Shown here: positions 26,783 through 36,386 of the stretch, in pieces
How the letters are laid out: each line of letters begins with the position of its first letter
Numbering within the stretch: position 1 is the first letter of the stretch
Assembly (NCBI RefSeq): GCF_041240605.1
Contig: NZ_CP162487.1
Coordinates: 1,805,001-1,869,000, forward strand
DNA: 64,000 nt
Source of the DNA: Xanthomonas sp. DAR 80977
Lineage (GTDB): Bacteria > Pseudomonadota > Gammaproteobacteria > Xanthomonadales > Xanthomonadaceae
Direction of reading: 5' to 3'
Notes under the pieces: model-generated
Databases searched by the model: none
Seen by the model: only the letters and a program-made list of their open reading frames with translations
Told to the model about the DNA's origin: nothing
Made by a program: the position numbers and the translations under genes

Positions 26783-28708
26783 TCAGAACGTGTCGAAGTG
26801 GGTTTCGTCCGGCGCGTCGCCGGCCAGCGCGAGCTGGCTCTCGGCGAAGCGCACGGCCGGCTTGCGCGCCGGCGCGCGCGCCGGCTGCAGCGGCTTGCGC
26901 GCGCCGGCCGGCGCGGCGCGGCGTGCCGGCCGCTGCGCGGTGTCGAGCTTGAAGAAGCTCATCAGCTGCTGCAGCTGTTCGGCCTGGCCGCTCATCTCCT
27001 CGGCGGTGGCGGCCAGTTCCTCGGAATTGGAGGCCGCCTGCTGCGTGGTCTGGTTGAGCTGGCCGATCGCGGTGTTGATCTGGTTGACCCCCGAGGCCTG
27101 TTCTTCGGAGGCCGCGGTGATTTCCTGCACCAGGTCGGAGGTGCGCTTGATCGACGGCACCATCTGGTCGAGCAGCTTGCCGGCGTTCTCGGCCAGCTCG
27201 ACGCTGGAGCCGGCCACGTCGCCGATCTCCTGCGCCGCCACTTGCGCGCGTTCGGCCAGCTTGCGCACTTCCGCGGCGACCACGGCGAAGCCCTTGCCGT
27301 GCTCGCCGGCGCGCGCGGCCTCGATCGCGGCGTTGAGCGCGAGCAGGTTGGTCTGGTAGGCGATGTCGTCGATGATGCCGATCTTCTGCGCGATCTGCTT
27401 CATCGCCTGCACCGTGGCGCGGACCGACTCGCCGCCGTCCATGGCCTGGCTGGAGGCCTTGCTGGCCATGCCGTCGGTGACCTTGGCGTTCTCGGTGTTC
27501 TGCCCGATCGAGGCGGTCATCTGCTCGATCGCGGCGCTGGTCTCTTCCACCCCGGCGGCCTGCTCGCTGGCGGCCTGGCTCAGCGATTGTGCGGTGGAGC
27601 TGACTTCCTCCGAGGCGCTGGCCAGCGCCTCGGCATTGCCGTTGACCTCGCTGACCACCTGCGACAGGCGCGCGATGGTGTCGTTGACGTAGTTCTTCAT
27701 CTCCGCGTAGGCGCCGTCGTAGGGCTTGTCGATGCTCTGGGTCAGGTCGCCCTGGGCCATCGCGCCCATCACCCGCACCACGTCCTGGATGCTGTTGCCG
27801 GTGGTCTGCATCAGGTCGTTCAGGCCCTGGCCCATTTCGCGCTGGAAGCCGGCCAGCCCGTCGAGGGCGACCTGCTCGGAGAAATCGCCGCGGTTGGCGG
27901 CCTGGACCACGCGGCGCTGGCCGTCGATGACCAGCTTCAGCCGCTCGACCATGCTGCGCATCGCGTACAGCGCGCTGCCGGTGTCGTTGGCGCGGATCCT
28001 CACGTCCAGCGCCAGGTCGCCCTGCGCCACCTTGTTGGCGATCTCGGCCACATAGGCCGGCTCGCCGCCGAGCAGGCGCATCAGTCCGCGCACGATGAAC
28101 ACCGAGATGCCGGCGCCGAGCAGCACGCACACCGCGATCACCGCGATGATCCAGCCGCGCGCGCTGGCGTACAGCGCATCGCCCTGCGCGCTGGCGGCTT
28201 CGCCGCCCTTGACGTTGATCTCCACCAGCTTGTCCAGCACGTTGGAGGAGTCGTCGAACAGTTTCTGCTGCTCGCCGTTGAGCAGGGCCATCGCCTCGCT
28301 GGTCTTCAGGCCGCGCGACAGCTCCAGCACGCGATTGTGCAGGACCAGATACTGGTCGAACGTGCGCGCGAATTCCTCGTAGTCGGCCTTTTCCTCGGGC
28401 GAGGAGATCAGCTTGACGTAGTGGTCGCGATTGCTCGCGTACTGGGCCAATACCCCGTCCATCACCTGCTCGAGCCTGGCCATGTCCTGCGGGTTTTCGC
28501 TGATCACGTGCTGCAGCTCGGCCACGCGCAGGTCGGAGGTGTTGGTGTTCATCTGCTGGACGTAGCGGATGCTGGGCATCCAGTTCTCGGCCATGTCGGT
28601 CGAGGACTGGTTGACCTGGGCCAGCTTGTCGGTGGCGAACAGGCCCATGCCGAGCATCAACAGCAGGACCGAGGCGAAGCCCAGGCCGATTCTTGTACCG
28701 ATTTTCAT
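26783..28708 (-). CDS. Methyl-accepting chemotaxis protein with 4HB-type sensor domain
   Basis: A 641-residue transmembrane receptor. TM1 lies at residues 7-26 and TM2 at about 190-211, enclosing a helical periplasmic domain of about 160 residues of the four-helix-bundle type. A HAMP domain and a second HAMP-like segment (about 212-330) follow, then the signalling helices with the conserved hairpin tip [30 protein letters not shown] (written here for position, about 445-474). It ends with an Ala/Pro/Arg-rich linker and the tail HFDTF, resembling the NWETF docking peptide for CheR/CheB. ATG 28708 was chosen over an in-frame GTG four codons upstream. Confidence 0.93.
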   Translation of the reverse strand: MKIGTRIGLGFASVLLLMLGMGLFATDKLAQVNQSSTDMAENWMPSIRYVQQMNTNTSDLRVAELQHVISENPQDMARLEQVMDGVLAQYASNRDHYVKLISSPEEKADYEEFARTFDQYLVLHNRVLELSRGLKTSEAMALLNGEQQKLFDDSSNVLDKLVEINVKGGEAASAQGDALYASARGWIIAVIAVCVLLGAGISVFIVRGLMRLLGGEPAYVAEIANKVAQGDLALDVRIRANDTGSALYAMRSMVERLKLVIDGQRRVVQAANRGDFSEQVALDGLAGFQREMGQGLNDLMQTTGNSIQDVVRVMGAMAQGDLTQSIDKPYDGAYAEMKNYVNDTIARLSQVVSEVNGNAEALASASEEVSSTAQSLSQAASEQAAGVEETSAAIEQMTASIGQNTENAKVTDGMASKASSQAMDGGESVRATVQAMKQIAQKIGIIDDIAYQTNLLALNAAIEAARAGEHGKGFAVVAAEVRKLAERAQVAAQEIGDVAGSSVELAENAGKLLDQMVPSIKRTSDLVQEITAASEEQASGVNQINTAIGQLNQTTQQAASNSEELAATAEEMSGQAEQLQQLMSFFKLDTAQRPARRAAPAGARKPLQPARAPARKPAVRFAESQLALAGDAPDETHFDTF

Positions 28709-28808
28709 GTTGGCGAACACAAGCGCGATCTCTTGAATGTGGAATGTGGGAGCCGTCCGGACCGCGGGCGGGATCTGTTGGGAACCGAAGGCAGGGCGTC
28801 GCGTTCGT

Positions 28809-30803
28809 TCAGAAGCTGTCGAAATGGAGTTCGTCCGGGGTCGTCGTCACCAGCGCCAGCCCGGCCTCGCCGTAGCCGCGTGTCCGCGCGGGCGCCGCCT
28901 TCTTGCTGGCGCGCGCTACCGCGACCGGGCGCCGCGGCGCCGCCGTCTGGGTGGTGCGGAAGAAACTCATCAGCTGCTGCAACTGCTCGGCCTGGCCGCT
29001 CATTTCCTCGGCGGTGGCGGCCAGTTCCTCGGAATTGGACGCGGCCTGCTGGGTGGTCTGGTTGAGCTGGCCGACCGCGGCATTGATCTGGCCGACGCCG
29101 GAGGTCTGTTCCTCGGAGGCGGCGGTGATCTCCTGCACCAGGTCGGAGGTGCGCTTGATCGACGGCACCATCTGGTCGAGCAGCTTGCCGGCGTTCTCGG
29201 CCAGTTCGACGCTGGAGGTGGCGACGTCGCCGATCTCCTGCGCGGCGACCTGGCTGCGCTCGGCCAGCTTGCGCACTTCCGCGGCGACCACGGCGAAGCC
29301 CTTGCCGTGTTCGCCGGCGCGCGCCGCCTCGATCGCGGCGTTGAGCGCGAGCAGGTTGGTCTGGTAGGCGATGTCGTCGATGATGCCGATCTTCTGCGCG
29401 ATCTGCTTCATCGCCGCGACCGTGGAGCGCACCGCTTCGCCGCCCTCGATGGCTTCGCGCGCGGCCTTGCCGGCCATGCCGTCGGTGATCTTGGCGTTCT
29501 CGGTGTTCTGCGCGATCGAGGCGGTCATCTGCTCCAGCGAGGCGCTGGTTTCCTCCACGCCCGCGGCCTGCTCGCTGGCCGCCTGGCTCAGCGACTGTGC
29601 GGTGGCGCTGACTTCCTCCGAGGCGCTGGCCAGCGCCTCGGCATTGATGTTGACCTCGCCGACCACCTGCGCCAGGCGCGCGACGGTGGCGTTGATGCTG
29701 TCGCACAGCTCCTTCAGCTGGCCCTGGCAGGCGATGCCGGCGGTGCGGGTCAGGTCGCCTTCCTCGATCGCCTTGAGCACCTGGCGCGCTTCGTTGAGCG
29801 GGCCGATCACCGCGTCCAGGGTCTGGTTGATGCCGTCGACGATGCGGCGGAAGTCGCCGTGGTGCAGGCCGGCGTCGGCGCGCACGTCCAGGCGCCCGGC
29901 GCCGGCGGCCTCGGCCAGCAGGTTGGTGTCGCGGATCAGCGCGCGCAGGTTGGCGCGCACCTGTTCGATGGTGTCGTTGATGAACGCCTTCTTGCCGGGC
30001 AACTGCGCCAGCGGCGCATCGAAGTTGCCGCGGCCGAATTCGGCGACCACGCCCATCGCCAGCTTCTTGATCGCGATGTGGCCCACGACCATGCGGTTGA
30101 TGCCGTCGGCCATGGTGCGGAAATCGCCTTCGAAGCGCTGGCTGTCGATGACCACGTCGATGTCGCCGGCGTCGTGTTCGGCGGACATCTGGTTCATCTG
30201 CGCGATCAGCCCCAGCAGGTTGCGGCGCACCTGCTCGATGGTGTCGTTGATGAACGCCTTCTTGCCGGGGAAGCTCTCCAGCGGCGCCTGGAAGTTGCCG
30301 CGGCCGAACTCGGCGATGCAGGCCATGGCCTTCTTCTTGACCGCGATATGGCCGGCGACCATGCGGTTGATGCCCTCGGCGATGCTGCGGAAGTCGCCTT
30401 CGAAGCGCTGGCCGTCGATGACCACGTCGATGTCGCCGGCATCGTGCTCGCGCGACATGCGCCCGACCTCGTCGCCGATCTGGCGCACGCCGGACTGCAC
30501 CTCGCGCAGCGCCAGCAGGATCTCGCAGGCCTGGTCGTTGCGCACCGTCGGCATCACCACCTCGAAATTGCCGCGGGCGAAGCGGGTCAGGGTGGTGGTG
30601 GCGATCCGCAGCGAGCGCGAGACCGTGTAGGCCACATAGGCGAGCACCGCGCCGCCCAGGACCGCGGCGGCGACGGCCAGCGCCAGTACCTGGCCCGGCG
30701 GCAGCGCGAGCGCGAAGCCGGCCGCGCTGGTTGCCAATGGCAGCAGTACCGCGATGCAGGAGCCAGTCCATAGCTTGGAGGAGAGTGAGGTGGCGTTGGA
30801 CAT
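28809..30803 (-). CDS. Methyl-accepting chemotaxis protein with two 90-residue modules
   Basis: A 664-residue receptor. Two closely spaced hydrophobic helices (about residues 11-34 and 40-61) leave almost no periplasmic loop, so it lacks an ordinary extracytoplasmic ligand domain. Residues about 70-330 contain tandem HAMP-like modules with the words [47 protein letters not shown] and INDTIEQV. The signalling domain follows, with the same hairpin tip as its neighbours, and the protein ends HFDSF, a likely CheR/CheB docking peptide. At DNA level the modules repeat every 270 bp (for example 29971 and 30241). It may sense an intracellular or membrane cue. Confidence 0.92.
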   Translation of the reverse strand: MSNATSLSSKLWTGSCIAVLLPLATSAAGFALALPPGQVLALAVAAAVLGGAVLAYVAYTVSRSLRIATTTLTRFARGNFEVVMPTVRNDQACEILLALREVQSGVRQIGDEVGRMSREHDAGDIDVVIDGQRFEGDFRSIAEGINRMVAGHIAVKKKAMACIAEFGRGNFQAPLESFPGKKAFINDTIEQVRRNLLGLIAQMNQMSAEHDAGDIDVVIDSQRFEGDFRTMADGINRMVVGHIAIKKLAMGVVAEFGRGNFDAPLAQLPGKKAFINDTIEQVRANLRALIRDTNLLAEAAGAGRLDVRADAGLHHGDFRRIVDGINQTLDAVIGPLNEARQVLKAIEEGDLTRTAGIACQGQLKELCDSINATVARLAQVVGEVNINAEALASASEEVSATAQSLSQAASEQAAGVEETSASLEQMTASIAQNTENAKITDGMAGKAAREAIEGGEAVRSTVAAMKQIAQKIGIIDDIAYQTNLLALNAAIEAARAGEHGKGFAVVAAEVRKLAERSQVAAQEIGDVATSSVELAENAGKLLDQMVPSIKRTSDLVQEITAASEEQTSGVGQINAAVGQLNQTTQQAASNSEELAATAEEMSGQAEQLQQLMSFFRTTQTAAPRRPVAVARASKKAAPARTRGYGEAGLALVTTTPDELHFDSF

Positions 30804-30880
30804 GACGGTGTACCTGGTGGGTGATGGGGTGGCGCGTCCCGGCCGTGTCGCGGCCGGTTCCGGGTGGGTTGGTGCGGGGT

Positions 30881-33271
30881 TCAGAAGGTCTCGAAGGCGG
30901 CTTCGTCCAGCCGCGCCGCCGCCGGGGCGCTGCCGGCGAAGGCGCGCAGGCGCGGCGCCCGCGCTGCCGCTGCCGGCGCGCGGCGCGGCAACGGGGTCGG
31001 GGCGGACGCGGCGCTGGCGGGGTTGGTCTTGAAGAAGTTCATGAGCGTCTGCAGTTGTTCGGCCTGGCTACTCACTTCTTCGGCCGTGGCGGCCAATTCT
31101 TCAGCGTTGGCTGCAGATTGTTGGGTGGTCTGGCTGAGCTGGACCACCGCGCAGTTGATCTGGCCGACCCCGGAGGTCTGTTCCTCGGAGGCGGCGCTGA
31201 TCTCCTGCACCAGGTCGGAGGTGCGACGGATCGACGGCACCATCCCGTCCAGCAGGCGCCCGGCGCTCTCGGCCAGGTCGACGCTGGAGCCGGCCACGTC
31301 GCCGATCTCGTGCGCGGCCACCTGGCTGCGTTCGGCCAGCTTGCGCACCTCCGCGGCGACCACCGCGAAGCCCTTGCCGTGCTCGCCGGCGCGCGCCGCC
31401 TCGATCGCGGCGTTCAGCGCCAGCAGGTTGGTCTGGTAGGCGATGTCGTCGATGATGCCGATCTTCCTGGCGATCTCCTTCATCGCCGCGACCGTGGCGC
31501 GGACCGCCTCGCCGCTCTCGGCGGCTTCGCGCGAGGCCTTGGCGGCCATGCCGTCGGTGACCTTGGCGTTCTCGGAATTCTGCGAGATCGAACCGGTCAT
31601 CTGCTCCAGCGAGGCGCTGGTCTCCTCGACCCCGGCGGCCTGCTCGCTGGCCGCCTGGCTCAGCGACTGCGCGGTGGCCGACAGCTGCTCGGAGGCGCTG
31701 GCCAGGGTCGCGGCATTGCCGTTGACCTCGTTGACGATGCCGGTGAGCTTGTCGATGGTGGCGTTGACGTAGCGCTGCATGTCGGCGAACGCGCCCTCGT
31801 AGCGGCCCTGCACCTTGCAGCTGAGATCGCCCTCGGCGACCGCGCCCATGACCTTGATCACGTCGCCGACGCTGCGCAGGTTGCCGCGCGCCTGCTCGAT
31901 GGTGTCGTTGATGAAGGCCTTCTTGCCCGGCAGCTGCGCCAGCGGCGCATCGAAGTTGCCGCGGCCGAACTCGGCGACCACGCCCATCGCCAGTTTCTTG
32001 ACCGCGATGTGCGCGGCCACCATCTTGTTGATGCCGTCGCCCATCGCGCCGAAGTCGCCTTCGAACTTGCTGGTGTCGATGACCACGTCGATGTCGCCCT
32101 TGTCGTGCTCGGCGGACATGCGGTTGATCTCGGCGATCAGGTGCTTGAAGTTGCCGCGCACGTGCTCGACGGTGTCGTTGATGAAGGCCTTCTTGCCAGG
32201 CAGCTGCGCCAGCGGCGCGTCGAAGTTGCCGCGGCCGAATTCGGCGACCACGCCCAGCGCCAGCTTCTTGACCGCGATGTGCGCGGCCACCATCTTGTTG
32301 ATGCCGTCGCCCATCGTGGCGAAGTCGCCCTCGAACCTGGCGGTGTCGATGACCACGTCGATGTCGCCCTTGTCGTGCTCGGTGGACATGCGGTTGATCT
32401 CGGCGATCAGCTGCTTGAAGTTGCCGCGCACATGCTCGACGGTGTCGTTGATGAAGGCCTTCTTGCCGGGCAGCTGCGCCAGCGGCGCGTCGAAGTTGCC
32501 GCGGCCGAACTCGGCGACCACGCCCAGCGCCAGTTTCTTGACCGCGATATGCCCGCCGACCATGCGGTTGATGCCGTCGGCCATGCCGCGGAAATCGCCC
32601 TGGAACTGCGCGCTGTCGATGACCGCGTCGATCTCGCCGGCCTCGTGCTGGTCGGACATGCGCCGCATTTCCGCGATCAGCCCGAGCAGGTTGCGCCGCA
32701 CCTGCTCGACCACCTCGTTGATGAACGCCTTCTGGCCGGGGAACGCGGCCAGCGGCGCGGCGAAGTTGCCGCGGCCGAATTCGGCCACGCAGTCGATCGC
32801 CTGCTTGTTCACGCTGATGTGCCCGGCGACCATCTTGTTGATGTTGTCGGCCAGGTCGCGGTGGGTGCCGGGCCAGCGCGTCGCGTCCAGCGCCACATCG
32901 CATGCGCCGGCCGCATGCGCGCCGGCCATGTGCACGACGTCGGCATGGAACTGGCGCAGGTCGGCCTGCGCCGTGCGCAGCAGCTGCGCCACCTCGTTGT
33001 CGGCTGCGGCGGCTGCCGGCACGATCCGCTCCAGGTCGCCGCGCACCAGCGCGTCCAGCCCGGCGGTGGCCAGGTTCAGCGTGCGCGCCGCGGCGAGCGC
33101 GGCCCAGCCCAGCAGGCCGGCACAGGCCAGCGTCGCGGCCGCGACCAGGGCCAGCGCCGTTCCCTGCGCGAGCGGCAGCAGCAGCGCGGCGACTGCCGCG
33201 GCGGCGGGCAGGGCGACGGCGATCGCCGTCGTGGTCAACAACGTGGTCGCGATCCTTGAGCGATAGGACAT
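30881..33271 (-). CDS. Methyl-accepting chemotaxis protein with four 90-residue modules
   Basis: A 796-residue receptor built like the preceding one but with four tandem 90-residue modules (about residues 105-460). Two hydrophobic N-terminal helices have no real periplasmic domain between them. Each module carries EFGRGNF(D/A)APLA, PG(K/Q)KAFIN, AE(I/M)NRMS..., GDIDVVIDT and FEGDF. The signalling domain and its conserved hairpin are intact, and the C-terminus is AFETF after a Pro/Ala/Arg linker. Modules two to four are very alike in DNA (period exactly 270 bp), which implies recent duplication or gene conversion. It is encoded directly after cheA. Confidence 0.92.
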   Translation of the reverse strand: MSYRSRIATTLLTTTAIAVALPAAAAVAALLLPLAQGTALALVAAATLACAGLLGWAALAAARTLNLATAGLDALVRGDLERIVPAAAAADNEVAQLLRTAQADLRQFHADVVHMAGAHAAGACDVALDATRWPGTHRDLADNINKMVAGHISVNKQAIDCVAEFGRGNFAAPLAAFPGQKAFINEVVEQVRRNLLGLIAEMRRMSDQHEAGEIDAVIDSAQFQGDFRGMADGINRMVGGHIAVKKLALGVVAEFGRGNFDAPLAQLPGKKAFINDTVEHVRGNFKQLIAEINRMSTEHDKGDIDVVIDTARFEGDFATMGDGINKMVAAHIAVKKLALGVVAEFGRGNFDAPLAQLPGKKAFINDTVEHVRGNFKHLIAEINRMSAEHDKGDIDVVIDTSKFEGDFGAMGDGINKMVAAHIAVKKLAMGVVAEFGRGNFDAPLAQLPGKKAFINDTIEQARGNLRSVGDVIKVMGAVAEGDLSCKVQGRYEGAFADMQRYVNATIDKLTGIVNEVNGNAATLASASEQLSATAQSLSQAASEQAAGVEETSASLEQMTGSISQNSENAKVTDGMAAKASREAAESGEAVRATVAAMKEIARKIGIIDDIAYQTNLLALNAAIEAARAGEHGKGFAVVAAEVRKLAERSQVAAHEIGDVAGSSVDLAESAGRLLDGMVPSIRRTSDLVQEISAASEEQTSGVGQINCAVVQLSQTTQQSAANAEELAATAEEVSSQAEQLQTLMNFFKTNPASAASAPTPLPRRAPAAAARAPRLRAFAGSAPAAARLDEAAFETF
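31911..32990. repeat. Intragenic tandem repeat, 4 x 270 bp
   Basis: Equivalent points TCTTGCCCGG (31921), TCTTGCCAGG (32191), TCTTGCCGGG (32461) and TCTGGCCGGG (32731) are spaced exactly 270 bp apart within the receptor gene. The first three units are nearly identical and the fourth is more diverged. Related units occur in the neighbouring receptor around 29960-30500. The 90-codon period keeps the frame whatever the copy number. Confidence 0.9.
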
Positions 33272-33338
33272 GGCAGCGGTTCCTGGCTAGCGTCTGGGAG
33301 TGATGCGGTGCGCGGCGGCACCGGCGTGCGGGGCGGCG

Positions 33339-35417
33339 TCAGGCCGCCAGCGAATCTGTCGCGGGTTCCACCTGGGTCAGCAGCGAAGGCACGTCCAGGA
33401 TCAGGGCGACGCCGCCGCTGCCGAGGATGCTCGAACCGCTGATGCCCTTGACCCCGGCGAATACCTTGGCCAATGGCTTGATCACGGTCTGCCATTCGCC
33501 CAGCAGCGTGTCCACGACCAGGCCGAAGCGCTGCGCGCCCTGCCGGATCACCACGATGCTCTCGCGCGCCGGCGGCGCGCCGGCGATGCCGAACAGCGAG
33601 CGCAGGCGCACGTACGGCAGCACCCCGCCGCGCAGGTCGATGTAGTCGCTCTGGTAGTTCGGGGCGAATTCCACGCATTCCTCGACCACGTCCAGCGGCA
33701 CCACGAACACCGACTTGCCGACCCCGACCTGGAAACCGTTGATGATTGCCAGGGTCAGCGGCAGCCGCACCGAGATGGTGGTGCCCACGTCCTGCTGGCT
33801 GGCGATGTCCACGCTGCCGCGCAGCGCGGTGATGTTGCGCTTGACCACGTCCATGCCGACGCCGCGGCCGGACAGGTTGGTGACCTTCTCGGCGGTGGAG
33901 AAGCCCGGCTCGAAGATCAGCGCGAACACCTCGCGGTCGGACAGGCTGCGGCCCGGCTCGATCAGGCCGCGCTCCAGCGCCTTGGCCAGGATCCGCTCGC
34001 GGTTCAGGCCGCCGCCGTCGTCGCTGATCTGGATGACGATGCTGCCCGAATCGTGGAACGCGTTCAGCCGCACCGTGCCGCGCACCGGCTTGCCGCGCGC
34101 CTGGCGCAGCTCGGCCGGCTCGATGCCGTGGTCCATGGCGTTGCGCACCAGGTGGGTCAGCGGATCGGCGATCTTTTCCACCACCGACTTGTCCAGCTCG
34201 GTGTCCTCGCCGTTGACCACCAGCACGATGTCCTTGCCCAGTTCGCGCGCCACGTCGTGGACCACGCGGTGGAAGCGGCTGAAGGTGCCGCCGATCTTGA
34301 CCATGCGCAGCTGCAACGCGCTCTCGCGCACGTCCTCGACCAGCCCGGCCAGGATCGAGGTGGATTCGAGCAGTTGCGCGTCGCCGGTGCGCTGCGCGTT
34401 GGCGCCGGTGCTGGCGACGGCGATGATCAGCTCGCCGACCAGGTCGATCATGCGGTCGAGCTTGTCGGCATCGACGCGGATCGAGCCGCCTTCGCTGCGC
34501 GCGGCGGCGGGTGCCGCGGCGGCCGTGGCGGCCTTGGCCGGCGCCGCCGGCGTGGCGGCGGCGGTTGGTGCGGGCGTGGGCGCGGCAGGCGCGGCGGCTG
34601 CGGCGGGGCTGCCGAAATTGGCGAAGTCGTCGGCGTGGGCGTGGTTGCCGGCCTCGGCGACCAGCAGCGGCAGTTCCAGGTTGGCGGCGTCGCCGTGCGG
34701 ATCCACCGCCAGCACCTGCAGCTCGCAGTCGTCGCGGACGAATTCGAAGATGTCCTCGATCGCGGCCTGTTGCGCGTCCGAGCGCAGCAGGATGTCGAAG
34801 CCCAGGTAGCAGGCTTCCGGGTCCAGGTCCGGCAGCGCCGGCACGCGCTCGTGGCGGGTGCGGACCGCCTCCAGCGTGCCCAGGCTGCGCAGGCAGCGGA
34901 TCAGGTGCAGCGGCGAGTTGCCGAAGCGCAGCGCATCGGTGAACAGCTGCAGCGAGATCCGCCAGTAGCCGGTCTGCGCCGGGACGGCGGCCGCGGCCGC
35001 GGTGGCGGCGGCCGGCGCCGCGGCGGTCGGTTGCAGGTAGGTGTGCAGGCGCGCCAGCAGCGGCTCGCCCTCGGCGGCGAGCACCGCTTCGTCGGCCTCG
35101 GCGCCGGCCGCCGCTTCCACCAGCGCGCGGATGTGGTCGCAGCAGGCCAGCATCAACTGGATCAGCTCCGAGTCCAGCGCCACCGCGTTCTCGCGCACCA
35201 GGTCGAGCACGCTCTCCACCACGTGGGTGAAGCCCACCAGTTGCGCCAGGTCGAACAGGCCGCCGGAGCCCTTGATGGTGTGCGCGGCGCGGAAGATGGC
35301 GTTGACCGCGTCCGGGCCGGCTTCGCCGCGTTCGGCTTCCAGCAGGTTGCGTTCCATGTCCTCGAGCAGGTCGCGGCTCTCGGCGATGAAGGTCTGCAGC
35401 AGTTGAGCGAGATTCAT
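33339..35417 (-). CDS. cheA: CheA, chemotaxis histidine kinase
   Basis: A 692-residue cytoplasmic kinase. Domains in order: Hpt with phosphorylatable His46 (RAAHTIKGSGG); a middle region with a second glycine/alanine-rich linker (about 125-290); the dimerisation helices beginning around RVDADKLDRMIDLVGELI (about 300); the HATPase domain with NAMDHGIE (N box), ISDDGGG and SGRGVGMDVVK (about 365-545); and a C-terminal CheW-like domain to residue 680. It phosphorylates CheB and, by inference, the REC-EAL protein. It lies 13 bp after the STAS gene and 67 bp before the first receptor gene. Confidence 0.96.
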   Translation of the reverse strand: MNLAQLLQTFIAESRDLLEDMERNLLEAERGEAGPDAVNAIFRAAHTIKGSGGLFDLAQLVGFTHVVESVLDLVRENAVALDSELIQLMLACCDHIRALVEAAAGAEADEAVLAAEGEPLLARLHTYLQPTAAAPAAATAAAAAVPAQTGYWRISLQLFTDALRFGNSPLHLIRCLRSLGTLEAVRTRHERVPALPDLDPEACYLGFDILLRSDAQQAAIEDIFEFVRDDCELQVLAVDPHGDAANLELPLLVAEAGNHAHADDFANFGSPAAAAAPAAPTPAPTAAATPAAPAKAATAAAAPAAARSEGGSIRVDADKLDRMIDLVGELIIAVASTGANAQRTGDAQLLESTSILAGLVEDVRESALQLRMVKIGGTFSRFHRVVHDVARELGKDIVLVVNGEDTELDKSVVEKIADPLTHLVRNAMDHGIEPAELRQARGKPVRGTVRLNAFHDSGSIVIQISDDGGGLNRERILAKALERGLIEPGRSLSDREVFALIFEPGFSTAEKVTNLSGRGVGMDVVKRNITALRGSVDIASQQDVGTTISVRLPLTLAIINGFQVGVGKSVFVVPLDVVEECVEFAPNYQSDYIDLRGGVLPYVRLRSLFGIAGAPPARESIVVIRQGAQRFGLVVDTLLGEWQTVIKPLAKVFAGVKGISGSSILGSGGVALILDVPSLLTQVEPATDSLAA

Positions 35418-35430
35418 GAGCTGGCGCCGA

Positions 35431-35751
35431 TCAGTGGAAGGTGTCGCTGGCGCCGGGCGCGAGCGTGTCGCGCAGGCCGAGCAGGTCGAGCGCGTCGTTG
35501 ACCGGCGCGCTGCAGCCGTCGAGCTGGAACGGCCGCCCCAGCGCGCGCAGCGCGGCCTGGGTGGCGAGCAGCAGCTGGATGCCGGTGGCGTCGATTTCGG
35601 TGACCGCCTGCAACTGCAGCTGCAGGCCGCCGGGATGCTCCAGCGCCGGCAGCAGCAGGGGTTTCAGTTCGCCGGCGCGGCGGATGGTCATGTCGCCTTC
35701 CACGCTCAGTTGCAGCGGCAGGGGCGGGGAGTCCGGGAGTTTCGAGCGCAT
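35431..35751 (-). CDS. STAS-domain protein heading the chemotaxis operon
   Basis: A 106-residue single-domain protein with the STAS (anti-sigma factor antagonist) pattern: GDMTIRRAGELKPLLLPAL, then VTEIDATGIQLLLATQAAL around residues 50-68. The serine normally phosphorylated in SpoIIAA-type proteins is replaced by Ala-Thr (DATG), so Thr57 might serve or phospho-regulation may be absent. No partner anti-sigma kinase is encoded here; the protein may instead act as a scaffold or signalling adaptor with CheA, encoded 13 bp later. ATG 35751 fits the fold; an upstream in-frame ATG at 35814 would add 21 residues without domain character. Confidence 0.85.
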   Translation of the reverse strand: MRSKLPDSPPLPLQLSVEGDMTIRRAGELKPLLLPALEHPGGLQLQLQAVTEIDATGIQLLLATQAALRALGRPFQLDGCSAPVNDALDLLGLRDTLAPGASDTFH

Positions 35752-35840
35752 GGCATGTCTCCGATTCGGCAGTGGGTACGTCGAAATCCCGGGCCGCGGC
35801 GCGGGTGCGGACAAGCCGGTCGGGGCTTGCTGTAAGCAGA

Positions 35841-35865
35841 TATCGGCGCCTTTTCGGAATATTTA
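35841..35865 (-). promoter_or_regulatory. Sigma-28 (FliA)-like promoter of the chemotaxis operon
   Basis: On the minus strand TAAA (35865-35862) is followed after 14 bases by GCCGATA (35847-35841), close to the flagellar sigma-28 consensus TAAA-N15-GCCGATAA. Transcription would start near 35831, about 80 bases before the STAS start codon. The spacer is one base shorter than the E. coli consensus. Confidence 0.5.
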
Positions 35866-36020
35866 GGCCGAACGGCGCATTTGTCTCGCAAAACCTTGAC
35901 AAGGCTGAGTTGTTCAGGCTAATGAGCGGCAACCCATTCCAGTTGCATGGGTGTGCGGCTCCGCCACCGGGGAACGGATGCATGCGCCGTGCCAGTGCAG
36001 CGTCGACGCGCGCGCCAAAA

Positions 36021-36049
36021 GAAAACGGCCGGGGAGACCGGCCGTTTTC
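36021..36049. terminator. Strong intrinsic terminator
   Basis: GAAAACGGCCGG (36021-36032) pairs fully with CCGGCCGTTTTC (36038-36049) around a 5-base loop. A T-run follows the stem when read on either strand, so it works in both directions. On the minus strand it ends the mfd-side transcription unit before the chemotaxis operon. Confidence 0.8.
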
Positions 36050-36075
36050 GGGTGTTGCACTGGCGTGTGTGGGGC

Positions 36076-36375
36076 TCAGTGCTTGCGCAACTGGATGGCG
36101 TGCTTCTTCGCGTAGGCGTGCCGGGCCTCGCCCAGGGCCTGGGTGCGTTTGTCCAGGTCGGTCGCCAGCCGCTGCAGCGTCTGGGCCAGCGGCGCGAACG
36201 CGGCGGTCTGCACATCGTCGGGCAGGGCGGCGATCCGTTCGAGCGTGGCGAACAACGTGTCGACCTCGTTCGCGCAGTGGCCCAACCTGCGCTGCAGGTC
36301 GCCGGCATCGTCCGGCGCCGGATGGCCGAGCAGGCGCTGGCTGCCGGCCTTGATCGGCGCGCGTTCGCCGGCCAG
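36076..36375 (-). CDS. Possible small helical protein downstream of mfd
   Basis: An open frame on the minus strand between the mfd stop and a strong terminator. From about 36345 to TGA 36076 its codons are strongly G/C in third position and encode an amphipathic helical protein (CANEVDTLFATLERIAALPDD..., ending AYAKKHAIQLRKH) without low-complexity runs. There is no ATG: candidates are CTG 36375 (99 residues) and TTG 36285 (69 residues), neither with a good Shine-Dalgarno. It could be a real gene with a rare start, translationally coupled to mfd, or a truncated remnant. No family was recognised. Confidence 0.4.
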   Translation of the reverse strand: MAGERAPIKAGSQRLLGHPAPDDAGDLQRRLGHCANEVDTLFATLERIAALPDDVQTAAFAPLAQTLQRLATDLDKRTQALGEARHAYAKKHAIQLRKH

Positions 36376-36386
36376 CCCCTGCCGCC

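Larger units (their letters stand above)
35752..36075. other. Intergenic region between the small mfd-linked frame and the chemotaxis operon
   Basis: A 324-bp stretch. Besides the sigma-28-like promoter and the strong hairpin at 36021-36049 described separately, no gene is supported. In particular, no cheY-like receiver gene lies here. Confidence 0.6.

Noticed and set aside
25313..29065. A 1250-codon plus-strand frame across cheW and a receptor
   Set aside because: It is antisense to well-conserved chemotaxis genes and has no recognisable domain.
35752..36075. A missed cheY beside cheA
   Set aside because: The gap holds only a promoter-like site and a terminator; no receiver-domain frame exists.
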